Shown in pieces: positions 50,191 through 57,580 of a DNA stretch of 64,000 nucleotides (position 1 is its first letter; each line of letters opens with the position of its first letter). The position numbers and the translations under genes were made by a program. The stretch is from Xiheibacterium sp038325765 (GTDB taxonomy: Bacteria; Myxococcota_A; Polyangia; Nannocystales; Nannocystaceae), in assembly GCA_038325765.1 (NCBI GenBank), contig JBBQJI010000006.1, forward strand, positions 124,001 through 188,000, read 5' to 3'. The notes beneath the pieces are model-generated. The model was not told where the DNA came from. It did not search any database and saw only the letters and a program-made list of their open reading frames with translations.

Positions 50191-50843
50191 GCGCGGACGG
50201 ACGCACTCTTGGCCGGCTCGGCGAGGGTCTGGGCATCGCGGCTGCGCCTGCCGCCGCCGTCTACGACGACGCCCAGCTCGTCCGCCGCGCCGCCGCCGGC
50301 TCGCGCCCCGCGTTCGCCGAGCTTGTGCGTCGCCACCAGGGCAAGATCCGCGGGCTCTTGCTGCGGCTGTGCGGCGATCGGACGCTCGCCGACGATCTCG
50401 CCCAAGAGGTGTTCCTACGCGCCTATCGGGGTCTGTGCGGCTTCGAGGGCCGCGCCAGCTTCGGCACGTGGCTGTACCGCATCAGCTACAACGCGTACCT
50501 GAATCACAGCACGCGGGTGCGCAAGTTCTCGTCGCTTCCCGAGGGCTACGACACTGCGACCGCGGCCCCCGAAGATTCCCTCAGCGCGCCGCGATCCGAC
50601 ATGCGACGCGATCTCGAGGGCGCCGTCGCCGAGCTACCCGAGCGCTACCGCGGGGTCGTGGTGCTCTACTACCTGCAGGATCTGTCGTACCCCGAGATCG
50701 CAGAGATCCTCGAGGTGCCGCTGGGCACGGTGAAGACGCACCTGCACCGCGCCAAGCGGCTGCTCCGCACGCGATTCGAGGCCGACGACCCGCGGCTCGA
50801 ACGCGGTGACGATCCCGAACCCGACGCCGAGGCGCGCCCATGA
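50187..50843 (+). CDS. ECF-type RNA polymerase sigma factor (RpoE-like)
   Basis: A 218-aa sigma factor. Region 2 starts at FAELVRRHQGKIRGLLLRLCGD with ADDLAQEVFLRAYRGL and FGTWLYRISYNAYLNH; region 4 is PERYRGVVVLYYLQDLSYPEIAEIL followed by VPLGTVKTHLHRAKR. The acidic tail is short. The start GTG 50187 and stop both overlap neighbouring genes by 4 bp. The next gene, with two membrane helices, is the natural anti-sigma candidate. Confidence 0.95.
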   Translation: MSADGRTLGRLGEGLGIAAAPAAAVYDDAQLVRRAAAGSRPAFAELVRRHQGKIRGLLLRLCGDRTLADDLAQEVFLRAYRGLCGFEGRASFGTWLYRISYNAYLNHSTRVRKFSSLPEGYDTATAAPEDSLSAPRSDMRRDLEGAVAELPERYRGVVVLYYLQDLSYPEIAEILEVPLGTVKTHLHRAKRLLRTRFEADDPRLERGDDPEPDAEARP

Positions 50844-51208
50844 CCCCCGACGGTCTCGAACGCGCGCTGTCGCGGGGGGCCGACGTGGGCGTCGATCCGT
50901 TCTTCACCGCACGGGTGCTCTGCGCCCTGCCGCCGAGGCCTCTGGGCGCCTCGCTGTCGCCGTGGCGGCGCCTCGCCGTGCTCGTGGCCGCGTACGGCTT
51001 TGCGGGCGTGGTCGGCTACGCGGCGCTCGGCGACGGCCAGAGCGCGACGATGTCCGGGGCCGCCGTGGCGATCGCGGATGTCGTCGATCGCAGCGACCTC
51101 GACGCGATGTCGTGGGGCGGCGTGCCGTGGGGCGGGGCGGTGGCCCTGCCGCTTTCGCTGGTGGTGGTCGCGTTCGTCGCCACCAGGTCCCATACTGAGC
51201 GCGCATGA
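50840..51208 (+). CDS. putative membrane anti-sigma factor
   Basis: A 122-aa protein. A helical cytoplasmic head (DGLERALSRGADVGVDPFFTARVLCALP) is followed by two TM segments (about residues 46-63 and 100-115). No zinc-binding HxxxCxxC motif is present, so it is not a ZAS anti-sigma. ATGA overlap with the sigma factor gene and small membrane layout are the only evidence for an anti-sigma role. The stop overlaps the start of the aminomutase gene. Confidence 0.72.
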   Translation: MTPDGLERALSRGADVGVDPFFTARVLCALPPRPLGASLSPWRRLAVLVAAYGFAGVVGYAALGDGQSATMSGAAVAIADVVDRSDLDAMSWGGVPWGGAVALPLSLVVVAFVATRSHTERA

Positions 51209-52326
51209 GTGCGGAACTCTCGGGCGACAGCCCGCGTCACCCGGCGTGGCGGTCGGTTCCTGACGCGTCGTGGAACGACTGGCGGTGGCAGCTCCGCAAC
51301 CGCGTGACCACCCTCGAGGCCCTCGAGGGGCTCATCGACGTCACCGACGCCGAACGGCGCGGCATCGAAGGGCGCCGCGACTTCTCGTTCGCGGTCACCC
51401 CGTACTATCTCTCGCTCATCGGCGGCCCCGCGTGCCCCGTGCGGCGGCAGGCGATTCCCCTCGAGGACGAGCTGCGGGCGTCGCCGGGCGATCTCCGCGA
51501 TCCGCTGGGCGAGGACGACCACTCGCCGGTGTCGATCCTGACCCACCGCTATCCCGATCGCGCGCTGCTGTACGTCACCCACAATTGCCCGGTGTACTGC
51601 CGTCACTGCACGCGCTCGCGCAAGGTCGGCGACGAGGCCAGCGCGCCGGCCCGTGCCGAGCTCGAGGCGGCCTACGCGTATCTCGAGCGCACGCCCGCGG
51701 TCCGCGACGTGCTGGTGTCGGGCGGCGACCCGCTCAGCCTGTCCGACGGGCGCCTGGTCGAGATCGTCCGCCGCCTGCGGGCGATCGACAGCGTCGAGAT
51801 CATCCGGTTGTGCACGCGCAATCCGGTGACGCTGCCGCAGCGGATCACCGACGCGCTCGTCGATGCGCTGCGGCCGTTCGCGCCCCTGTACGTCCACACC
51901 CACTTCAACCATCCGGCCGAGTGCACGCCCGAGGCCGCCCGCGCGCTGGGACGGCTCGCCGATGGCGGTCTGGTGCTCGGCAACCAGATGGTCCTGCTGC
52001 GCTCTGTGAACGACGACGCCGACACCGTGGCGCGCTTGGGCCGCTGGCTGCTGCGTCAGCGCTGCCGCCCGTACTACATGTTCCAGTGCGATCCGGTGGT
52101 GGGCACTGGGCATCTGCGCACGCCGATCCGCACCGGGCTTCGCATCCTCGACGAGCTCCGCGGGCGCGTGAGCGGCCTCGCGATCCCGCAATTTGCCCTC
52201 GATCTGCCCGGCGGCGGGGGCAAGATCACACTCGTGCCGGACCGTGCCGTGGCTGAAGACGGGCCGCGCAAGGTCTACCGCGATGCCTTCGGCGAGCAGT
52301 TTACCTATGTCGACGTCCCCGAGTGA
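51205..52326 (+). CDS. lysine 2,3-aminomutase family radical SAM protein
   Basis: A 373-aa protein with the SAM cluster motif C128-x3-C132-x2-C135 in NCPVYCRHCTRSR, the PLP-binding and substrate region PGGGGKITLVP, and the KamA phrases YYLSLI, DVLVSGGDPLSL and IIRLCTRNPV. It could be lysine 2,3-aminomutase (beta-lysine formation) or an EpmB-like enzyme that prepares lysine for EF-P; the length and C-terminus are closer to KamA. EF-P and EpmA genes are not in the window. ATG 51205 overlaps the previous stop, so it ends the six-gene coupled chain; a perfect inverted repeat lies just behind it. Confidence 0.9.
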   Translation: MSAELSGDSPRHPAWRSVPDASWNDWRWQLRNRVTTLEALEGLIDVTDAERRGIEGRRDFSFAVTPYYLSLIGGPACPVRRQAIPLEDELRASPGDLRDPLGEDDHSPVSILTHRYPDRALLYVTHNCPVYCRHCTRSRKVGDEASAPARAELEAAYAYLERTPAVRDVLVSGGDPLSLSDGRLVEIVRRLRAIDSVEIIRLCTRNPVTLPQRITDALVDALRPFAPLYVHTHFNHPAECTPEAARALGRLADGGLVLGNQMVLLRSVNDDADTVARLGRWLLRQRCRPYYMFQCDPVVGTGHLRTPIRTGLRILDELRGRVSGLAIPQFALDLPGGGGKITLVPDRAVAEDGPRKVYRDAFGEQFTYVDVPE

Positions 52327-52329
52327 CGG

Positions 52330-52361
52330 CCGGGCAGCGACGTGACGCCGCCGCTGCCCGG
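52330..52361. terminator. GC-rich inverted repeat, possible terminator
   Basis: The 10-bp arms CCGGGCAGCG (52330-52339) and CGCTGCCCGG (52352-52361) form a perfect stem with a 12-nt loop just after the aminomutase stop. There is no U-tract, so factor-independent termination is uncertain. Confidence 0.45.
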
Positions 52362-52406
52362 TGCATACTGCCGGCACGGACGCCGTCACAGCCGGCCCCC
52401 AGCCCC

Positions 52407-53243
52407 ATGCACACCCGCACCCTGAGCGTCGTCGCCGCCCTCGCCATCACCACCTCTGGGCTCGCGCTGGTCGCGGGCGACGCGGCCGCCGGTGACGAGG
52501 TGCCGGTCCTCATCCTCAAGGAGCAGGGGGTGGGCTCGGCGGCCACCGCTCAGGGCTACGTCGACTCGCTGATGGTCCACCTCGCGCGGGCCAACGGCTG
52601 GAGCGCGGCGAAGGGCGCCTACCACACCAAGCGCGCCGCTGCGAAGACATACATCGAAGCGGCGAAGCCCCACTACGGCATCATGTCCCTCGGCGCGTTC
52701 TTGGCGATGCGGGGCGCGCTCGGGCTGCAGATCGTGGGCGAGGCCGAGATCGAGGGCGGCGGCGGGCTGCAGTACTACGTGGTGAGCAAGACCCATCGCG
52801 ACCTGGCGGCCTGCAAGGGCAAGACGCTGGCGACCAACCACGGTGGCGATGCGCCGTTCATCGACGACGTCGTGGGAAACGGCGCGTTGACCCTCGGCGA
52901 CTTCACCGTGGTGACCACGACGCGACCGGTGCAGACACTGAAGAAGGTCATCTCTGGCGAGGCCGAGTGCGCCCTCATCGACGACGCGCAGATGGGCGAG
53001 CTCGCGAACCTCACCGGCGGGGCCGACGTGCATCCCGTGTGGCTCTCCGCGACGCTGCCGCCGATGCCGATCGTCGCCTTCGGCAGCGCGCCCAAAGATG
53101 GTGTGAAGGCGTTCAAGGCGGCCCTCGCATCGGTGTGTACGGGCGAGGGTGGCAAGGCCTGCGCGGCGGCCGGCATCAAGGCCCTGCGCAGCTCGGACGG
53201 CGCGGCGTACGAGGCGGCGATCGCCGCGTCGACCGCCAAGTAG
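52407..53243 (+). CDS. PhnD-like periplasmic substrate-binding protein
   Basis: A 278-aa protein with a cleavable signal (LSVVAALAITTSGLALVAGDAAAG) and a periplasmic-binding-protein type II layout: LKEQGVGSAATAQGYVDSL, a helix-strand with HYGIMSLGAFLAMR, KGKTLATNHGGDAPFIDDVV and GEAECALIDDAQMG. Similar PhnD/SsuA-like proteins bind phosphonate, phosphite or other small anions. No ABC permease or ATPase genes are adjacent, so it may serve a distant transporter or sense a ligand. ATG 52407 was chosen by the signal peptide. Confidence 0.85.
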   Translation: MHTRTLSVVAALAITTSGLALVAGDAAAGDEVPVLILKEQGVGSAATAQGYVDSLMVHLARANGWSAAKGAYHTKRAAAKTYIEAAKPHYGIMSLGAFLAMRGALGLQIVGEAEIEGGGGLQYYVVSKTHRDLAACKGKTLATNHGGDAPFIDDVVGNGALTLGDFTVVTTTRPVQTLKKVISGEAECALIDDAQMGELANLTGGADVHPVWLSATLPPMPIVAFGSAPKDGVKAFKAALASVCTGEGGKACAAAGIKALRSSDGAAYEAAIAASTAK

Positions 53244-53302
53244 CGTCCGCACTGGTGGCCGAGGCCGTGGATACGGGGCGGAGCGCCGTGCTACCGTGCG
53301 CC

Positions 53303-53941
53303 GTGCGCTGGCTTCCGATCTTTGCCCTGTGCGTCGCATGCACGCCGCGTCCGTCGGCCGACGTCGAGACCCCGGGCGCCGCGAAGGTCGACCCGGTGGC
53401 CGTTCATGATGGGCTCGAGGCTGCGATCGCCGGGGGCACCGACACCGAGCAGCAGCGCGTCGATGCCCTCGCCCGGGTCGAGCGGGCCCCCGATGACGGC
53501 AGCGCCGGCTATGCGTTCGTGCGCGGCGCGCTCAACGGTCGCGTCGCCGAGTTGCGCGGGATCGATGCCGGCCGGCTGGTGACCGAGGCGGAGGCGTGGG
53601 CGCGGCGGAGCCTCGAGCGCGACCCGGAGTTCCGCGACGGCGCCGCCACCCAGATGCTTGGTTCGCTGTACGTGATGGCGCCGGCGCGACTGCTCGAGCA
53701 CGGCGATTCGGAGACCGGCCTCGAGCTGCTCGAGGGCCTCGTCGAACGCCAGCCGGGCGCCGCGCCCAGCCGGCTGCGGCTGGCGCAGGCGTATCTCCAC
53801 CTCGGCGACGACGCCTCGGCGCTGCCGCATCTGTGCGCGACCCTGCCGGCGCGGACGACTCTGCGGCCCGACGAGCAGAAGCTCCTCGATGGCTTGGTGG
53901 CCGACGCCGGCGGTGCCGCGGCGCTCGGGTGCGGTGGTTGA
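53303..53941 (+). CDS. TatT-like TPR lipoprotein (tentative)
   Basis: A 212-aa lipoprotein from GTG 53303 (signal MRWLPIFALCVAC, written with Met for the start; Cys13). GTG 53288 is an alternative. The mature part is alpha-helical with TPR-like units: YAFVRGALNGRVAEL, AEAWARRSLERDPEFRDGA, LGSLYVMAPARLLEHGDSETGLELL and PSRLRLAQAYLHLGDDASA. The order resembles TatT lipoproteins (spirochete TP0956), which work with a periplasmic solute-binding protein; the PhnD-like gene ends about 60 bp upstream. Without transporter genes this remains an inference. Confidence 0.78.
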   Translation: MRWLPIFALCVACTPRPSADVETPGAAKVDPVAVHDGLEAAIAGGTDTEQQRVDALARVERAPDDGSAGYAFVRGALNGRVAELRGIDAGRLVTEAEAWARRSLERDPEFRDGAATQMLGSLYVMAPARLLEHGDSETGLELLEGLVERQPGAAPSRLRLAQAYLHLGDDASALPHLCATLPARTTLRPDEQKLLDGLVADAGGAAALGCGG

Positions 53942-53957
53942 GCCGAGGGCCTGGGCG

Positions 53958-56717
53958 ATGCGGCGCGCGCTGGTGGGGATCGGGATCGCGGCCACGTTGT
54001 TCGGGTCCGGCTGTGGCGGCACGCTGGTGCGCCTCGAGGCGAAGGGCAGCCACGACGAGGTGATCGCCCGCGCGCACGCCCGGCGTTGGCCGCCGCGGCG
54101 GGCCGCGGCTCGGGCTCTGGCGCGGTCGCTGGTCGCCACCGGCAACGTCGAACGCGCGCGCGACGTCCTGCTGGGAGACTTTCGTCGTGGCGGTCAGATC
54201 CCCTCGCTCGTCGCGCTCGCAGATCTCGAGCGCACGCTCGGCCGCGATGGCGTCGCCGCGATCCACTACGCGCGGGTGCTCGAGCTCGATCGCACCGTGC
54301 TGCACGGGCGTCGTGATGTGTGTGCGCTGCTGGTGACCCGCGCGTCGGCATGGGTCGCGCTCGGCGAGGGCACCGCGGCCCTCGACGATCTCGACGCCGT
54401 CCGGACGTTGTGCGGGATCGAAGACGTGCCGCTGCGCCGCCGCGCCGAAGCGCACCTTGCGGAACACCTGCGATCGCGCCGGTCGCTGCCCGTGTGCACC
54501 GGCGACTGCTCGCCCCGGCCGGACCCCGCTGCGATCGGTGCGGCTTTCGCCACCGCCCGCGCGAAGGGCCCTACGGCGCTGCGAGAGCTCGCCGCGCGCC
54601 GGCGGTTGGCATTGCCCGCGGCCGATGTGATCGCACTGTTGCTGGCGGACGCCCGCGGTCAGGCCGGTGCGCCGTTGGTCGACGACGACGAGCTGCGCAT
54701 GTGGATCGGGGACGGTGATGCCGACGAGTTCGTGGCGCCCGTGCGCGCGCTGACGGTGCCCGAGGGCTCGTACCTGCGCCTCCGGCTCGAGCGCGCGATC
54801 GGACGCTCGCCCGCCGGCGGGGTCGAGTCGCCGATTCAGCGCGCGATCTGGCTCGACCGTGCGAGCGTGATCGAGGGCGCGGTGCGGTGGCGAATTCTCG
54901 CGGTGACCGGCGACATGACCGCGGCGGAGCAGGACGTGGTCGGGCGTTGGCGGCCGCGTCACGTCGCCGTCCCGACCCCAGGCGAAGACATCGTGGCGTT
55001 GCCCGGACCGCATTGGTCGCTGCGCACGGAGGTCACCTCGGCCAATCTGCGCGAGCTGTTGATCCTCGGGCGGCTGCGCGACGCGGCCGATGATCCCGAC
55101 CTCGGGCTCGAGCTGCGGCGCCGCGCGTTGCGGGCGGCGGAGCAGGCCGGTGTACCCGAGGCCGGCGCCGCGCTGCGCGACGAGGTCGGCGATGCGCTCG
55201 CGTGGGGGCGCCCGTGGCTCGCGCTCGCGCTCGCAGACGTCGCTCGCACCGCCGATGTCGAGGCGCTGCGCCGCGCCGCCGCCACCGGCATCCTGCTCGG
55301 CGACGCGGCCTGCGAGGGCCCCTGCCCCGAGTCCGCCGCCGATCTCGACACCGTCTCGCGCGTGCTCGGCGACGCGTGGGTCGACGACCAGCGGGCGACG
55401 CTGCGAGCGCTGGCCGGCGCGCGGGTGCAACCCCGATCCCCCGCCGGCGCCTGCCCCAGCCTCGAGGAGGTGCTCGCGCCGCCGAGCAGTACGCCGCTGG
55501 GCCAGGCGCTCGGGCAGGCCCGTGATGGCGATCCCATCGGCCTGGCCCGCGCGCTCGTCGTTGCGATCGAGTCCGATCCGAGTCTGGTGTGCGGTGCGCG
55601 GCTGGCGTTGCCGCTGCTCGTCTCGCTCGAGTCCGGTGTGACGACGGCACGGCTGTCGGATTTCCTCGCCCACGGCCCGGCGCAGACCGTAGCGCCGGCG
55701 CTGACGATGCACGCCACTTTGGCGGTGCTGGGCGATCAGTACACCCGGGCCGAACACCTCGGGGTCGCCGCGGCGGCAGCCGGAGTGCCGCAGGACGCCT
55801 GGCGCGAGCTCGCTCGTTACGCCCGCGCTGCCGGTGCCCGCGATCTCGAGGTCCTCGCGCTGCGCGAGGTGTTGCTGCACACGGGCGGCTTCGAGGACGA
55901 CACGGTCAGGCGCGAGCTCGTCGCCCACACCATCCTCGACGGTGCGCGGGCGTGGGGCATGCGCGACACGCCTGCGGGTCGCGAGTCGGTGGGCTTCGTC
56001 GTCGACGAGCACCTCGCGCGCCTGCATCCGGCCGAACGCTGGGCCGAGCGCGAGGCGATCCTACACGCCGTCGTGGCGCGTCGATCCGATGCCGCGGTGC
56101 TCGAGGTCGTGGCCCGCACGCTGATGCCGCGCGAGCGCGTTGCGGCCCTGGGACTCGGCAGGGACGCGGCGCCGCGGCCAGGGGCGGCGCCGCGGCCAGG
56201 GGCGGCGCCGGGGCCAGGGGCGGCGCCGGGGTCAGGGGCGGCGCCGGGGCCAGGGGCGGCGCCGGGGCCAGGGGCAGCGCAGGCTGGGGGCGCCGACGGA
56301 TCGTGGAGTCCCGAGCGACTCGGTCTGCTCGCCCGCGCGCACCGCATCGCCGAGGTGCCGCCGACCATCGCGGTGTTCGCCGATGCGCGCCGCATGCTCG
56401 CGTTGCGACGGGCCCTCGCCGAGGACGCGCGCGACTGGGGCGTTCGTCGCCGCGCGGCGACAGGTCTCGCGATCGCCGGCGGGGACGCCGACCGTGCGAT
56501 CGGTGCCGCCGCGCTGATGTCGATGGCGACGCCGAAATCCCGGCCGGCGCTCGAGCGCCTGTTGCTGAGCCGCCCCGCCGCCCTCGATCACGGCAGCGCG
56601 GCGGAAACTGCGGGCGTCGCCGTCGTGGCCGACGATGTCGTGCTGCTGTACGTCCTGCTCGGCCTGCGCCCCGAAGCGGCGATGTGGCTGGGCCGCCCAG
56701 CGGCGGGGGTCCCCTGA
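53958..56717 (+). CDS. large helical-repeat lipoprotein
   Basis: A 919-aa lipoprotein (ATG 53958, signal ending LFGSGC, Cys19). TPR/SEL1-like helical repeats cover most of it, for example RARDVLLGDFRRGGQIP, ADLERTLGRDGVAAIHYARVLELD near residue 95 and a Cys pair segment LPVCTGDCSPRPD near 175. Near residue 737 an 18-bp minisatellite (56166-56279) adds six Ala/Pro/Gly units. The last 150 residues return to helices. The long repeat array on an acyl anchor would make a protein scaffold in the envelope. ATGA overlap links it to the next membrane protein gene. Confidence 0.82.
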   Translation: MRRALVGIGIAATLFGSGCGGTLVRLEAKGSHDEVIARAHARRWPPRRAAARALARSLVATGNVERARDVLLGDFRRGGQIPSLVALADLERTLGRDGVAAIHYARVLELDRTVLHGRRDVCALLVTRASAWVALGEGTAALDDLDAVRTLCGIEDVPLRRRAEAHLAEHLRSRRSLPVCTGDCSPRPDPAAIGAAFATARAKGPTALRELAARRRLALPAADVIALLLADARGQAGAPLVDDDELRMWIGDGDADEFVAPVRALTVPEGSYLRLRLERAIGRSPAGGVESPIQRAIWLDRASVIEGAVRWRILAVTGDMTAAEQDVVGRWRPRHVAVPTPGEDIVALPGPHWSLRTEVTSANLRELLILGRLRDAADDPDLGLELRRRALRAAEQAGVPEAGAALRDEVGDALAWGRPWLALALADVARTADVEALRRAAATGILLGDAACEGPCPESAADLDTVSRVLGDAWVDDQRATLRALAGARVQPRSPAGACPSLEEVLAPPSSTPLGQALGQARDGDPIGLARALVVAIESDPSLVCGARLALPLLVSLESGVTTARLSDFLAHGPAQTVAPALTMHATLAVLGDQYTRAEHLGVAAAAAGVPQDAWRELARYARAAGARDLEVLALREVLLHTGGFEDDTVRRELVAHTILDGARAWGMRDTPAGRESVGFVVDEHLARLHPAERWAEREAILHAVVARRSDAAVLEVVARTLMPRERVAALGLGRDAAPRPGAAPRPGAAPGPGAAPGSGAAPGPGAAPGPGAAQAGGADGSWSPERLGLLARAHRIAEVPPTIAVFADARRMLALRRALAEDARDWGVRRRAATGLAIAGGDADRAIGAAALMSMATPKSRPALERLLLSRPAALDHGSAAETAGVAVVADDVVLLYVLLGLRPEAAMWLGRPAAGVP
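56166..56279. repeat. 18-bp minisatellite inside a coding region
   Basis: Six copies of an 18-bp unit beginning GCGGCGCCG(C/G)GG(C/T)CAGGG run from 56166 to 56273, plus a short partial copy. In frame it encodes A-A-P-(R/G)-(P/S)-G units in the helical-repeat lipoprotein. The unit size keeps the reading frame, so copy number may vary between strains. Confidence 0.9.
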
Positions 56718-57580
56718 TGCGGGCGGTCGCGCACGCGGCCGCGGCGATCGCCCTGGCCGCGCCGCTGTTCGCCGATGCGGAGGTGCTCGCGCCACGAGTC
56801 GCCGCGGGTCTGTTCGCGGCGGAGCTGCGCACCCTCGATCAGGTCGCCGGGGTGCGCGATGGGGCCGGGGACGTCCGCGTCGATCCGATCCCAGTGCGCC
56901 TGCATGTCGAGGGTCTGCCGTGGGTGCAGGAGGCCGCCGCGGCTGCGGTGCTTGCCGACGGTGGCTACGACGTCGGCGAGGGGCCGCACCGCTTGGTCGG
57001 CGAGCTCGCGATCGACGGCCGTGCTGCCGCAGCGCGGTGGTCGCTCGAGCGCCGCGGCTGGTCGGTGCACGCGCCGTCGCCCACGACGCGCAGGCTGCTG
57101 CCAGCGCTCGCGATCGTCCCGCTCGTGCTGGGCGCGATGGCGCAGCGACGATGGGGCCGTGCGCCATGGATCATGCTCGCGGTAGCCGCGTGTGCGCAGG
57201 CGCTGTCGTGGCTGTGGCCGTGGCCGGCGTCGCTGCCCGCCGCGTCGGTCCCGGGCCAACTCGCCGCCTCGCCGTTGCTCGCGCCGCTGTTCGGGGTCGC
57301 CCGTGCGATGGACGATCAGGCGGTCGCGTGGGCGGGCGGCGTCATCGCCCTGTGCCTGGTGCTGGCGTGGTTCGATCATCGCCGCACGCGGGATCGCAAC
57401 CCCGTGGTCGCGGGCGTGGTCCTCGTCGTGGGGGCGCTGGTGTGGTGCGAGGCGGCGGCCCGGGTGAGCTGCGGCGCGTGGCTGATGACGGCATCGGGCG
57501 TCATCGGGGCGATAGCGTTGGTGGCTTGGTTCGTGGCGTTGCCGCGGGCGGACTCGGGCGAAAGGCGGACGACGACGTGA
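56717..57580 (+). CDS. polytopic membrane protein of the 53958-59901 operon
   Basis: A 287-aa protein. A signal-like start MRAVAHAAAAIALAAPLFADAE is followed by an external domain (residues 25-130, with PIPVRLHVEGLPWVQEAAAAA) and about five TM helices, among them ALAIVPLVLGAMAQ and SGVIGAIALVAWFVAL. I recognise no family. Its ATG shares a base with the previous stop (TGATG) and its stop overlaps GTG 57577, so it sits in the middle of a three-gene coupled unit and probably forms the membrane component. Confidence 0.8.
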   Translation: MRAVAHAAAAIALAAPLFADAEVLAPRVAAGLFAAELRTLDQVAGVRDGAGDVRVDPIPVRLHVEGLPWVQEAAAAAVLADGGYDVGEGPHRLVGELAIDGRAAAARWSLERRGWSVHAPSPTTRRLLPALAIVPLVLGAMAQRRWGRAPWIMLAVAACAQALSWLWPWPASLPAASVPGQLAASPLLAPLFGVARAMDDQAVAWAGGVIALCLVLAWFDHRRTRDRNPVVAGVVLVVGALVWCEAAARVSCGAWLMTASGVIGAIALVAWFVALPRADSGERRTTT

